A DNA stretch of 64,000 nucleotides. It comes from Streptomyces sp. TLI_053 (GTDB lineage Bacteria; Actinomycetota; Actinomycetes; Streptomycetales; Streptomycetaceae). This document shows, in pieces, positions 8,155 through 16,645 of this stretch. The position numbers and the translations under genes are program-made. The stretch is from positions 3,303,501-3,367,500 of the forward strand of contig NZ_LT629775.1 in the NCBI RefSeq assembly GCF_900105395.1, given 5' to 3'. A model generated the notes under the pieces. It saw nothing but the letters and a program-made list of their open reading frames with translations. It was not told the DNA's origin and did no database searches. Each line of letters opens with the position of its first letter. The first letter of the stretch is position 1.

Positions 8155-9177
8155 CGGGTGGACGAGAACTTTCTGGCGGCGGGAGCAGCGGACGACGCCG
8201 GCACCGCAGGAGGCGCCGGGTCGGGGGACGCCGACACCGCGGTGGGCGCCGGGTCGGGGGACGCGGAATCGTTCGAGGCGCACCGGCCGCACCTGCGGGC
8301 CGTCGCCTACCGGATGCTCGGATCGATCGCCGAGGCCGAGGACGCCGTCCAGGACACCTGGCTGCGCTACGACCGCACCGACACCTCCGCGGTGGAGAAC
8401 CTCGGCGGCTGGCTGACCACGGTGATCGGACGGATCTGCCTCAACCAGCTGCGCTCGCGGGCCCAGCGGCGCGAGGAGTCCTTCGAGGGCCGGTTCGCGG
8501 CCGGCGGCGGGGGCGGTGACGTCGAGCCGTCGCGGATACCGGACCCGCTGCTCCGACGGGCGGACGCGCCCGACCCGGAGCAGGAGGTGCTGCTGGCCGA
8601 CTCGGTCGGGCTGGCGCTGATGGTGGTCCTGGAGTCGCTCTCGCCCGCCGAGCGGGTGTCCTTCGTGCTGCACGACATGTTCGCGGTGCCGTTCGAGGAG
8701 ATCGCCCCGCTGGTCGAGAAGACGGCGGCGGCCACCCGGCAGCTGGCCAGCCGGGCCCGGCGCAAGGTGCAGGGCCGGGCGCCCGCGCCGGACCGGGACC
8801 TGGCCCGCCAGCGGGTGGCCGTCGACGCGTTCTTCGCCGCCACCCGCACCGGGGACCTCGACGCACTGCTCGCGGTGCTGGACCCGGACGTGGTGCTGCG
8901 CGCCGACGGCGCCGCCGCCGGGCGGGAGCAGCGGCGTCCGGTGGTGCTCAACGGGGCCCGCACGGTCGCGGGCCAGGCGGTCATGTTCCGCAGCCTGTCG
9001 CCGTACGCGCGGCCGGCGCTGGTCAACGGCGCGGCGGGCGTCGTGGTGATCGGGGCGAACGGGCGGCCGGTGTCGATCATGGCGTTCACCGTGGTGGACG
9101 GCCTGATCGCGGCGATCGACGTGCTCACCGACCCGGAGCGGCTGGCCGCGCTGGACCTCACGGCGTTCGCCGACTGA
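8149..9177 (+). CDS. sigJ: ECF41/SigJ-type RNA polymerase sigma factor
   Basis: A sigma-70 family factor of about 342 residues. After a Gly/Ala/Asp-rich lead containing a duplicated GAGSGDA segment, sigma region 2 spans LRAVAYRMLGSIAEAEDAVQDTWLRY and sigma region 4 spans SPAERVSFVLHDMFAVPFEEIA. The C-terminal 130 residues form a SnoaL/NTF2-like domain (AFFAATRTGDLDALLAVLDP) ending in TDPERLAALDL, as in ECF41 proteins, where this domain acts as a built-in regulator replacing a separate anti-sigma factor. GTG at 8149 sits close to AGAGGA; GTG at 8158 is equally possible. It is divergent from its probable target SDR gene. Confidence 0.9.
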   Translation: MTRVDENFLAAGAADDAGTAGGAGSGDADTAVGAGSGDAESFEAHRPHLRAVAYRMLGSIAEAEDAVQDTWLRYDRTDTSAVENLGGWLTTVIGRICLNQLRSRAQRREESFEGRFAAGGGGGDVEPSRIPDPLLRRADAPDPEQEVLLADSVGLALMVVLESLSPAERVSFVLHDMFAVPFEEIAPLVEKTAAATRQLASRARRKVQGRAPAPDRDLARQRVAVDAFFAATRTGDLDALLAVLDPDVVLRADGAAAGREQRRPVVLNGARTVAGQAVMFRSLSPYARPALVNGAAGVVVIGANGRPVSIMAFTVVDGLIAAIDVLTDPERLAALDLTAFAD

Positions 9178-9180
9178 GCC

Positions 9181-9248
9181 CGGTCGCCGGCCGAGCCGGT
9201 CCGCCGACCGAGCCCGGTCGCCGGCCGAATCCGGTCGCCGGCCGAGTC
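9181..9248. repeat. four degenerate 16-18 bp tandem repeats
   Basis: CGGTCGCCGGCCGA-like units recur four times directly after the sigma-factor stop codon. They contain internal palindromes and sit ahead of the convergent terminator. They look like slippage-derived spacer and no function is visible. Confidence 0.6.
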
Positions 9249-9268
9249 ACCGGGTCGGGCGTGAACGC

Positions 9269-9304
9269 GGCCGCCCCCGCACACCGGAGTGCGCGGGGGC
9301 GGCC
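9269..9304. terminator. bidirectional hairpin between sigJ and the protease gene
   Basis: Twelve perfectly paired bases (9269-9280 with 9293-9304) around a 12-base loop lie between two convergent genes, so the hairpin can serve both. Confidence 0.75.
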
Positions 9305-9323
9305 GTCCTGCGTCCGGCGGGCG

Positions 9324-10871
9324 TCAGCCCTTCTTGGAGATGAAGTCGTACGCACCGGCGGCGACGTCGTCCAGGTACGGACCGGCCTGGTACTTCGGGT
9401 CCCCGACGTGCTGGCCGACCGAGACATTGCTGACCAGCGCCGGCTTGCCGTCCTTGACAGCCAGCCAGCCACCGCCGCTGGAACCGCCGGTCATGGTGCA
9501 GCCGATGGCGTGCATCGGCGGGCGGGCCGGGTCGTAGGAGATCCGGCTCGGCCGGCCGCTCTCGCAGCGGTTGAGCTCCATGCCGTCGAACGGCGGGGCG
9601 GCCGGGAAGCCGTACTCGGTGATGCTGAGCTGCTCGCGCGGGGCGTTGAACCAGACCGGCACGGCGTCGCCGACCGTCTCCTCCAGCGACTTGCCGCCCT
9701 CACCGGGCTGCACCCGGATGATCGCGAAGTCGTACTGGGTGGCCGGCGAACCGCCGTCCCCGCCCTCGGCCTTCCACTGCGGCGAGGTGACCGCCTGGGT
9801 GGCGTTCCAGATGCCGAGCGGCGCGTACTGCGCCTCCTCGGCCTGCTTGCCGCCGCTCAGCGCGCCGCTGCTGTTGAACGCCGGGATGAAGGAGATGTTG
9901 CTGAAGTACTTGCCGCCCTTGCCCTGGTGGATGCAGTGGCCGGCCGTCCAGACCAGGTTGCTCCTGCCGGGGTGGGCCGGGTCGGCGACCACCGTGGCGG
10001 AGCACTGGTAGTGGTTCAGTCCGGCGGCGGCCTCGGCACCGCTGCCCGGCGCGTCCGCGAACAGCTTCCCGTGCACGGCGAGCTTGGTGTACGGGTGCGG
10101 GAGCGGCTGGGCGTTGACGGTCTTCGGCAGCGGGTCGTTGCCGTTGTCGGCCGGCTGCGCGGGCTGCGCCGGGGCCTGGGTCGGCTGGGCGGGCTGCGCC
10201 GGGGCCTGCGACGGCTGGGCGGGCTTGGCCGGCTGCGACGGCTGGGCCGGAGCCTGGGTGGGCTGCGCGGGCTGCGGCGGGGCCTGGGTGGGCTGGACCG
10301 GCGGGGCCGGGGCCTGCGAGGCCGGCTGCTGGGTGTTCGACGGCTTCGGCGCCGCGGGCGGCGGGGTCGGGTGCCCGGGCTGGGTGGGCTGGCCGGCCGG
10401 CGGCTTGGCGGGCGCCGTGGCCGGGGCGCTGGGAGCGCCGGGCGCCGTCGGCTGCGCGGGCTGGGCCGGCGGCTGGGTGGGCTGCCCGGGCTGCGCCGGG
10501 GCCTGGGTCGGCTGGGCCGGAGCGGCCGGCGGCGCGGCGGGCGGCGGCGGGAGCGGCTCGTTGGGCTTGGCCTTGAGCAGCTTGTCCAGCGTCCAGAAGC
10601 CCTTGGCGGCGGCCGGGAGGGCGTAGTCCTTCGCCCACTTCTCCCAGTCGTCGAACTTCCACTTCTTGAGGTCTTCGAGGTTGGCCGGCAGCCCGAGGTT
10701 CGGCGCCGCGGCCGCACCCGCGCCCGCGGTGACGGCGGTGTCGGCCGAGCTGTTGTCCGGGCCGCAGGCCGCGGTGGTGAGCAGCGTCAGCACGAGCGCC
10801 GAGGCGCCGAGCGCCGTCCTGGCGGCGTGCGCGGTGCGACGGCGCCCGCTGCTTCTGTCAGAAAAAGACAT
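9324..10871 (-). CDS. secreted trypsin-like serine protease with Pro/Gln-rich linker
   Basis: A 515-residue exported protein. Residues 1-35 are a signal sequence (SGRRRTAHAARTALG, a hydrophobic core, then LLTTAACG); the TAAC could be a degenerate lipobox, making it a lipoprotein, or the site may be cut by signal peptidase I. A short folded segment (residues about 60-105) is followed by about 140 residues of PAQPTQAPAQP-type low complexity, a probable wall-spanning linker. The C-terminal chymotrypsin/V8-like domain shows the triad His in VWTAGHC, Asp in YDFAIIRV and Ser in MTGGSSGGGWL. It starts with ATG after GGGGGAA. Substrate is unknown; it lies upstream of nothing in the same direction. 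Confidence 0.88.
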   Translation of the reverse strand: MSFSDRSSGRRRTAHAARTALGASALVLTLLTTAACGPDNSSADTAVTAGAGAAAAPNLGLPANLEDLKKWKFDDWEKWAKDYALPAAAKGFWTLDKLLKAKPNEPLPPPPAAPPAAPAQPTQAPAQPGQPTQPPAQPAQPTAPGAPSAPATAPAKPPAGQPTQPGHPTPPPAAPKPSNTQQPASQAPAPPVQPTQAPPQPAQPTQAPAQPSQPAKPAQPSQAPAQPAQPTQAPAQPAQPADNGNDPLPKTVNAQPLPHPYTKLAVHGKLFADAPGSGAEAAAGLNHYQCSATVVADPAHPGRSNLVWTAGHCIHQGKGGKYFSNISFIPAFNSSGALSGGKQAEEAQYAPLGIWNATQAVTSPQWKAEGGDGGSPATQYDFAIIRVQPGEGGKSLEETVGDAVPVWFNAPREQLSITEYGFPAAPPFDGMELNRCESGRPSRISYDPARPPMHAIGCTMTGGSSGGGWLAVKDGKPALVSNVSVGQHVGDPKYQAGPYLDDVAAGAYDFISKKG

Positions 10872-10899
10872 GAACTTGTATTCCCCCTGTGTGAAAAAC

Positions 10900-10927
10900 A
10901 CCCGGCGCCGCCGGAGCGGCGCCGGGT
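10900..10927 (-). terminator. hairpin ahead of the protease start, terminator or attenuator
   Basis: A perfect 12-bp stem with a CGGA loop is followed on the minus strand by a T-rich GTTTTTC tract, a textbook intrinsic terminator for the DinB-like gene. It ends only 29 bp before the protease start codon, so it lies in that gene's leader unless the protease promoter overlaps it. Confidence 0.75.
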
Positions 10928-10980
10928 ACTGCGCGGGGGAGTATTCCACTGTCCGTCAGGGCCGCGGCCACCCGCCCCCG

Positions 10981-11505
10981 TCAGCGGCCGACCGAACCGT
11001 CCAGCAATTCCCGCAGGATGTCGGCGTGCCCGGCATGCCGGCCGGTCTCCTCGATCATGTGGACGAGCAGCCAACGCATCGACGGCGCCTCGGCGTTGGG
11101 CCGCAGCGAGCGCACGCCCGGCCGGTCCGGCCAGGCCGCCGCGGAGACGATCACCTCGTTGGCCCGGGCGATCGCCTCCCGGTACGCGGCCACCGACCCG
11201 GCCACCGTCTCGTCGCCGGGCGAGGGCGCGTCGTCGTCCCACGGTTCGACGTCGTCGCCGCGGTAGGCCCAGAGGAACCAGTTGAGTTCGACGGCCGTGA
11301 GGTGGCGCACCAGCCACAGCAGGCTCGTCCCGGAGGCGACGCCGGGCCGGCGGGCGTCCTCGTCGGACAGCCCGTCGGTCTTGGCGATCACACAGGTGCG
11401 CAGGTACTCGAGGAAGGTGAGCAGCGTGGTGTGCTCGTCGGCGTTCAGCCCCGGCGGCCGGAGGTCGGCCCGCTCGGGCGCGGGGGCGTCGGTGTTCTCG
11501 GTCAC
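10981..11505 (-). CDS. DinB-family (DUF664-like) protein
   Basis: A 174-residue four-helix-bundle protein of the DinB/DUF664 group. Histidines in LLWLVRHLTAVELNWF, and in MRWLLVHMIEETGRHAGHADILREL, give the conserved three-His pattern that binds a divalent metal. Members of this group in mycothiol-producing actinomycetes act as thiol transferases or metal-dependent hydrolases, but most are uncharacterised. The start is an ATG just after the GTGACC motif at the upstream gene boundary. It runs in the same direction as the nucleosidase gene upstream, 45 bp apart, so the two may be cotranscribed. A hairpin terminator follows. Confidence 0.85.
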   Translation of the reverse strand: MTENTDAPAPERADLRPPGLNADEHTTLLTFLEYLRTCVIAKTDGLSDEDARRPGVASGTSLLWLVRHLTAVELNWFLWAYRGDDVEPWDDDAPSPGDETVAGSVAAYREAIARANEVIVSAAAWPDRPGVRSLRPNAEAPSMRWLLVHMIEETGRHAGHADILRELLDGSVGR

Positions 11506-11550
11506 CGGGTCACCCTAGGGGTCACCGCCCACAGCGAGGTCCCCGGACCG

Positions 11551-12129
11551 TCACCACCCCTGGGCGTGCAGCCAGTCGGCCAGGTGACGGGCGCAGTCGT
11601 CGACCGACTCCCGCCAGGCACGGGCGGCGCCGTCGCCCGCCTCGTCGCTGACGTGCTTGACCAGGCGGACCGGCAGACCGGCCCGGTGGGCGACCGTGGC
11701 GACGGCGTAGCCCTCCATGTCCACCAGGTCCGCGTGCTCGGCGAGGCGGTCGCGGGCGGCCGGGTCGGAGACGAAGAGGTCGCCGGTGGCCAGCACCGGC
11801 CCGTCGCCGCCCTTGCCGACGACCAGCGGCGCGCCGTAGGTGCGGCCGGTGAGGGCGTACAGGGTGGGGGTGTCCAGGTCGTGCTGGATCACCTGGGTGA
11901 CGGTGTGGGTGCCCTCCCAGCCGGGCCGCAGGGCGCCGGCGGTGCCGAGGTTCACCACCTCGGAGGGGTGCCGCCCCCCGGCGAGGACGGTGGCCAGCGC
12001 AGCCGCGGCGTTGACCTTGCCGATGCCGGTGAGCAGCACCGGAAGGCGGTCGCCGAGGTGGGCGGCCTCCTCCCGGACAGCGACGACGAGCAGCGGACGG
12101 TCGGCGGAGATCGTTCCCAGAAGGCGCAT
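11551..12129 (-). CDS. nucleosidase of the purine/uridine phosphorylase superfamily
   Basis: A 192-residue MTA/SAH-nucleosidase-like enzyme. The segments LPVLLTGIGKVNAA, VVNLGTAGAL and DLVDMEGYAVATVAHRAGLP are the glycine-rich, base-binding and ribose-binding parts of the fold; the final Asp in LVKHVSDEAGDGA fits the catalytic acid. Such enzymes cleave the N-glycosidic bond of methylthioadenosine, S-adenosylhomocysteine or futalosine. I cannot choose the substrate. The ATG at 12129 begins MRLLGTIS; upstream in-frame sequence is arginine-rich and not conserved. It is divergent from the GlnX-like gene. Confidence 0.85.
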   Translation of the reverse strand: MRLLGTISADRPLLVVAVREEAAHLGDRLPVLLTGIGKVNAAAALATVLAGGRHPSEVVNLGTAGALRPGWEGTHTVTQVIQHDLDTPTLYALTGRTYGAPLVVGKGGDGPVLATGDLFVSDPAARDRLAEHADLVDMEGYAVATVAHRAGLPVRLVKHVSDEAGDGAARAWRESVDDCARHLADWLHAQGW

Positions 12130-12478
12130 GGCGTCATCGTACGAAGGACCGGGCCGGCGGGCCGCCGGACCGGACCCGCACCGCCCCGGCCGGGGGCGCG
12201 TGCCCGCCGGGACACGTCGGCCGGAGCGCCGCCGCGGACGCGGCCTCCACACAACCGGACCCCGATCCTCCGGTCAGCTCGGGAACCGCGTAGGGTGCGT
12301 GCCGCGTCGACCCGTTCGCCGCACGGCCCGAGGGGGGACCCGGGCCGGGCGGGCGAAGCAGGGACGGACAGCTCAAGATCCGCGCAACTCGGGTGTGGCC
12401 GCGGGGAGTGACGGCCATACTGCTGGCAACGGCCGGGCCCCCGAGACGGGGGGCGGGCCACAGGGGAGGGGGTGGCTG
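12130..12478. other. divergent promoter region of the nucleosidase gene and the GlnX-type locus
   Basis: The 349-bp gap holds no credible gene. It must contain the promoter for the signalling locus; a TAGGGT -10-like hexamer near 12291 on the plus strand is the best candidate. A GGGGAGGGGG ribosome site ends at about 12472. No clear operator palindrome was found. Confidence 0.5.
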
Positions 12479-13903
12479 GTGGCGACACCGGTACGCACGG
12501 AGGGGCCGGGCCCGGACACGCCGGGACGGCCCACGGGTACGGTGCCGGCCCAGCGACGGGCCGGCGGCACGGGGGCGGTGGCCCTGCCGAACGGGCCGCT
12601 CGCCCGGCTGGGACGGGCCACCCGGACGGCGCCGGGGCGGCTGCGGCTGGCCGGAGCGCTGCTCGCGGTACTGACCCTGGCGTTCGGCGCGCTCACCGCC
12701 GTCCAGGTGAACTCCCGGGCCGCGGCGGCGGAGCGGGTGGTCGACAACAGCCACCCGCTGAGCCAGGCCGCCGCCGACATCAACCGCTCGCTGGCCGACG
12801 CGGACGCCACCGCCGCCACCGGCTTCCTGCTGGCGGGCGCCGAACCGCGGTACGTACGGGACCGCTACGAGCAGGACCTCAGGACGGCCTCCCAGCTGAT
12901 CTCCGAGTCCGCCTCCCGCACCCCCGCCGCGTCGCCGCTGCGGGAAGTGCTCTCCAAGCTGAACCAGCAGGTGCCGGTCTACGCCGGTCTGGTGGAGACC
13001 GCCCGGGCCAACAACCGGCAGGGCTACCCGCTCGGCGGCGCCTACCAGCGGTACGCCTCCGAGCAGATGCGCACCGTGCTGCTGCCGGCCGCCGCGCAGT
13101 TCTCGGCCGCCGAGAACGCGCTGCTGGCCGAGGACATGAAGGCGGCCCGGGCCACGCCGTGGGCCGGGTACGCGCTGGGGCTGCTGGCGCTGACCGGACT
13201 GCTCTGGGTCCAGATGGCGCTGTTCCGGCGGACCAACCGGGTCTTCAACATCGGGCTGGTGGCCGCCACCGCCGCCGTGCTGGCCGCGGTGCTGTGGCTG
13301 ACGGTGGCCGCGAACGGCGCCGCCTCGGCCCTGGCGCGCGGCGACCGCGAGGGCGGAGTTCCGCTGCGGGCGCTCAACGCGGCCCGGGTGGACGTGCTGA
13401 CGGCCCGCCTCGCGGAGAACCTCCACTACGTCGCGCGCGGCTCCAGCGGCGTCTACGCCGACCTGTGGTCGAAGACCACGGAGCACCTGTTCACGACCGA
13501 TCCCGGGCGCGACACCGGGCCCGGCACCCTGGTGCAGGCCCGGTCGCTGGCACCGCCGTTGGCCCGGTCCGCCATCGACCGGGCGCTGGCGGACTACCAG
13601 CAGTGGCGCGAGCGGCACACCGCGGCGACCAAGCTGGAGAACGACGGCGACTACCAGGCGGCACTGGACGCCACCGTGACGGCCCGGGAGGCGGACGCGC
13701 CGGGGACGGCCGAGGCCGCGTTCGCCGCCGCCGACCGGGAGCTCGTCCTCGCGTCGACGCTGGAGGAGGGCGAGTTCCGGGGCGCCGCACTGGGCGTCGA
13801 CAAGGATCTGCGCACCGCGGCCGCGGCGATCGCGGTGCTCGGCCTGCTGGCCGCCGCCGCGGCCCTGCGCGGCCTCGGCCGCCGACTGGCCGAGTACCGG
13901 TAG
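12479..13903 (+). CDS. glnX: GlnX-like four-helix membrane sensor
   Basis: A 474-residue membrane protein. Predicted helices lie at about residues 55-77, 228-248, 258-278 and 446-465, leaving two large extracytoplasmic helical domains (about 80-225 and 280-445) and short cytoplasmic ends. This is the topology of mycobacterial GlnX, which relays binding of aspartate/glutamate by GlnH across the membrane to the kinase PknG. The assignment rests on topology plus its place directly before a GlnH-like gene and two genes before a PknG-like kinase. GTG at 12479 has a strong GGGAGGGG site; earlier in-frame starts run into the promoter region. The gap to the next gene is 15 bp. Confidence 0.78.
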   Translation: MATPVRTEGPGPDTPGRPTGTVPAQRRAGGTGAVALPNGPLARLGRATRTAPGRLRLAGALLAVLTLAFGALTAVQVNSRAAAAERVVDNSHPLSQAAADINRSLADADATAATGFLLAGAEPRYVRDRYEQDLRTASQLISESASRTPAASPLREVLSKLNQQVPVYAGLVETARANNRQGYPLGGAYQRYASEQMRTVLLPAAAQFSAAENALLAEDMKAARATPWAGYALGLLALTGLLWVQMALFRRTNRVFNIGLVAATAAVLAAVLWLTVAANGAASALARGDREGGVPLRALNAARVDVLTARLAENLHYVARGSSGVYADLWSKTTEHLFTTDPGRDTGPGTLVQARSLAPPLARSAIDRALADYQQWRERHTAATKLENDGDYQAALDATVTAREADAPGTAEAAFAAADRELVLASTLEEGEFRGAALGVDKDLRTAAAAIAVLGLLAAAAALRGLGRRLAEYR

Positions 13904-13918
13904 AGGGGGGACGGAAGC

Positions 13919-14938
13919 ATGGACACGGACACGGACACGAGCGCGCACACGGGCACGGACCGGGGCCGGGGCCGGGCGGCCGCGCTGCGCGGGGCACGGA
14001 CGGCGGTGGCGCTGGCCCTGCTGGCGAGCGGCGCCCTGGTCCTGGGCGCGGGCGGGCCCCGGGAGTCCTCCCCCGCGGCCGGCGCGCCGCGCCAGGTACC
14101 GCTGGCGGCGCAGCAGGAGCAGGCCGGACTGTCGGAGCAGAGCGGGCAGGCCGACTGCGACCTGTACCGCAGCGTCCCGCCGAGCACCGAGGACGGCCCG
14201 GCGGTGAAGGCCGTCAAGGCCAAGCGCAGCCTGGTCGTCGGCATCGACCTGAACAGCTACCGGTGGGGCTCGCGCAACCCCAACACCGGTCAGGTGGAGG
14301 GCTTCGACATCGACCTCGCCCGGGCGATCGGCACCGCGATCATGGGGGACCCGGACAAGGTCGTGCTGAAGGCGGTACCGACCGCCGACCGGATCAAGTT
14401 CATCCAGGAGGGCCGGGTCGACATCATCGTCCGGACCATGTCGATCACCTGCGAGCGGATGGAGCAGGTGGCGTTCTCCCGCCCCTACTTCACCACCAGC
14501 CAGCGGGTCGTGGTGCCGAAGTCCTCCCCCGCGAAGACCCTGGACGAGGCGCTGAACGGCACCACCGCCTGCGCCGCCTCCGGCTCCTCGGCCGAGGAGG
14601 AGCTGAAGACCCGTCCGGTCAAGCAGCTCGTCACCGTGCAGAACCACCTCGACTGCCTGGTGCTGATGCAGCTGGGCAAGGTCGACGCCACCATGACCGA
14701 CGACGGGCTCGCGGCCAGCCAGGCCGCGCAGGACCAGACCGTCCGGGTGCTCGACGGCGAGGTCCGGCCGGGCGTGATGGGCGTCGCGATGCTGAAGACC
14801 AGCACCGATCTGACGGCCCGGGTGAACCAGGTGCTCAACGACTACTACACCGGCGGCAGCTGGCGGCGGGCGTACGACACCTGGCTGAAGCCCTACCTGC
14901 TGGACGACGCCGACCGGCACTGGCCGACGCCCCGGTGA
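13919..14938 (+). CDS. glnH: GlnH-like glutamate/glutamine-binding protein
   Basis: A 339-residue periplasmic-binding-protein-3 family member. A hydrophobic stretch at residues 28-44 exports or anchors it; the binding domain follows from about residue 100 (LVVGIDLNSYRWG, EGFDIDLARAIG, TADRIKFIQEGRVDIIV, SITCERMEQVAFSRPY, DATMTDDG). These are the usual ligand-contact segments for acidic amino acids or glutamine. Unlike typical GlnH lipoproteins, no Cys follows the hydrophobic core (LVLGAGG), so lipid anchoring is not supported; an uncleaved helix could anchor it. No permease or ATPase genes are adjacent, which fits a sensing rather than transport role. ATG follows GGGGGGA. Confidence 0.88.
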   Translation: MDTDTDTSAHTGTDRGRGRAAALRGARTAVALALLASGALVLGAGGPRESSPAAGAPRQVPLAAQQEQAGLSEQSGQADCDLYRSVPPSTEDGPAVKAVKAKRSLVVGIDLNSYRWGSRNPNTGQVEGFDIDLARAIGTAIMGDPDKVVLKAVPTADRIKFIQEGRVDIIVRTMSITCERMEQVAFSRPYFTTSQRVVVPKSSPAKTLDEALNGTTACAASGSSAEEELKTRPVKQLVTVQNHLDCLVLMQLGKVDATMTDDGLAASQAAQDQTVRVLDGEVRPGVMGVAMLKTSTDLTARVNQVLNDYYTGGSWRRAYDTWLKPYLLDDADRHWPTPR

Positions 14939-15095
14939 CGGGCCCGACGGGCCGCACCGACGGTTCCCCGGTGACCGGGCCCGGCCCGCTGCCGGGGGCG
15001 CGCGCTAGGGTCGGGGCGGACTCCCGGGGAACCGGAACGGCCGGGCCCGGAAGCACCGGACACGGCGCGGCGGAGCACCGCCCACCAGGGCACCG

Positions 15096-15123
15096 CACAG
15101 CAGAGCACGACACAGCAGAGCAC
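15096..15123. repeat. two direct copies of a 13-bp motif
   Basis: CACAGCAGAGCAC occurs twice with a 15-bp period in the 217-bp spacer between the GlnH-like and coiled-coil genes, with degenerate copies upstream. The spacer has no gene and may hold a secondary promoter. Confidence 0.5.
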
Positions 15124-15155
15124 CGCACACGGCAGGCGGAGGAGGGGAGGGAACG

Positions 15156-16640
15156 ATGGCGGCTTCGGCCGGCCCGGTACTGAGCCGGGAGGAGGTGGAC
15201 CGCGCGCTGGCGCGCCTCGGCGCGGAACGCGACGCGGTCGAGTCCGCGCTGCTCTCGCTCCAGGACCACCCGGGCCTGCGCCTGCTCGACGGCGCCGGAC
15301 TGACCGGGCGGACCCAGGAGCGCTGGTCCGTCGTCGGACAGGGCCTGCCGCTGCTCTGGGCGCTGTTCGACCGCTACTCGGAGGCGCTCGCCTCGGCCCG
15401 CGCGGTCCGGGCCCGCAAGGCCCGGCCCGGCGGCCCCGAACTCGCCGAGCTCAGCGAGCTGCTGACCGGCGACGCGGTCACCGTGCCCGGCGGCGCGCCG
15501 GACGGCCCGCAGCGGCTGGGCGCCCCCGCCCGGCTGGTCGAGCGGGTCAGCCTGGACGAGCTCATGGAGCGGATGAACTCCTGGTACGCCACCGTGCTGG
15601 AGGTGGTCTCGGCCGCCGACGCGGTCTGGACGGCGCTGCCGGCCCGGATCGACCTGCTGATCGCCGAACTGCGCCGGGTGCAGACCCTGGCGGCCTCGCT
15701 CGGCGTGCGCTCCGGCACCCACCCGCTCGGCGACGACCTGGAGGCGCTGGACGCCGACCTGGACGGGCTGCGGACCGAGGTCCGCGCCGACCCGCTCGCC
15801 CTCTGGCGGCCCGCCCGGGTCCCGGCCCAGCGCGGCGCGGTGCCGGACGGCGGCGCGGCGGCCCTGCCCTCCGGGGTGGTGGACACCGAGCGCTTCGACC
15901 GGGCCGGTCGGGCGCTGGACGGCGTCCGGCAGGAGCTGGAGAACCTGCTGCGGCTGCGCGACGACGCCGAGGAGCGACTGCAGGGCGTCGGCGACCTGCT
16001 CCAGCGGGCCGACGCCACCCTGGCCGAGGCCCGCCGGGCGCGCGGCGAGGTGCTGGCGAAGATCGCCGCCACCGAGGTGCCGGCCGTCCCCGGACCGGCC
16101 TCGGCGCTGCGGGAACGGATCGTGCTGGCGCTGGACCTGCGCCAGAACGGGCAGTGGTACCGGCTGGCCCCGCTGCTCGACGCGCTGGAGGACGCCGCCG
16201 CCAAGGAGCTGGCCCGGGCCCGGCAGTCGCTCACCGAGGTGACCCAGCCGCTGGCCGTCCGGGCCGAACTGCGCGGGCGCCTGGACGCGTACAAGGCGAT
16301 GGCGGCCCGGCTCCGGGTGGCCGAGGACCCGGTGGTGGTGGAGCGCTACGAGAAGGCGCGCTGGCTGCTGTGGAGCGCGCCGTGCGACCTGCGGGCGGCG
16401 GCCGGCGCGGTGGCCCGGTTCCAGCAGGCACTGCGACCGGCACCGGGCGAGCCCGGGTCGGGCGCGGTCGCGGCGGAGCCGGGCGGTGCCGGGTACGACG
16501 GCACCGGGTACGACGGTGCGGTGCAGGACGCGATCGAACGGAACGGGATCGGGCAGGACGGGATCGGGCGGGGCGGGGCGGCGGCCGGCGGGGAGCCGGC
16601 CGACGGACAGGCTGTCGACGGACGGGTACAGGGGGGCTGA
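15156..16640 (+). CDS. coiled-coil protein of unknown function in the PknG locus
   Basis: A 494-residue soluble, helix-rich protein that I do not recognise. There is no signal peptide or membrane segment. Long amphipathic helices occur at about residues 8-32, 165-215, 245-300 and 315-370, with Leu/Arg/Glu/Ala heptad character (RFDRAGRALDGVRQELENLL, EERLQGVGDLLQRADATLAEARR). The last 60 residues are Gly/Asp-rich low complexity with GYDGTGYDG and GIGQDGIGRGG repeats. It lies between the GlnH-like and PknG-like genes and ends only 5 bp before the kinase, so it is almost certainly cotranslated with it. A scaffold or adaptor between sensor and kinase is a reasonable guess but unproven. Confidence 0.8.
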   Translation: MAASAGPVLSREEVDRALARLGAERDAVESALLSLQDHPGLRLLDGAGLTGRTQERWSVVGQGLPLLWALFDRYSEALASARAVRARKARPGGPELAELSELLTGDAVTVPGGAPDGPQRLGAPARLVERVSLDELMERMNSWYATVLEVVSAADAVWTALPARIDLLIAELRRVQTLAASLGVRSGTHPLGDDLEALDADLDGLRTEVRADPLALWRPARVPAQRGAVPDGGAAALPSGVVDTERFDRAGRALDGVRQELENLLRLRDDAEERLQGVGDLLQRADATLAEARRARGEVLAKIAATEVPAVPGPASALRERIVLALDLRQNGQWYRLAPLLDALEDAAAKELARARQSLTEVTQPLAVRAELRGRLDAYKAMAARLRVAEDPVVVERYEKARWLLWSAPCDLRAAAGAVARFQQALRPAPGEPGSGAVAAEPGGAGYDGTGYDGAVQDAIERNGIGQDGIGRGGAAAGGEPADGQAVDGRVQGG

Positions 16641-16645
16641 CGGTG

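Noticed and set aside
9261..11285. Plus-strand open frame opposite the protease gene, extremely Gly/Leu/Arg-rich
   Set aside because: Its repeats are the complement of the protease's Pro/Gln linker; no start context or domains.
12134..14920. Minus-strand open frame opposite the GlnX- and GlnH-like genes
   Set aside because: Shadow of two conserved genes with strong starts and short spacing on the plus strand.
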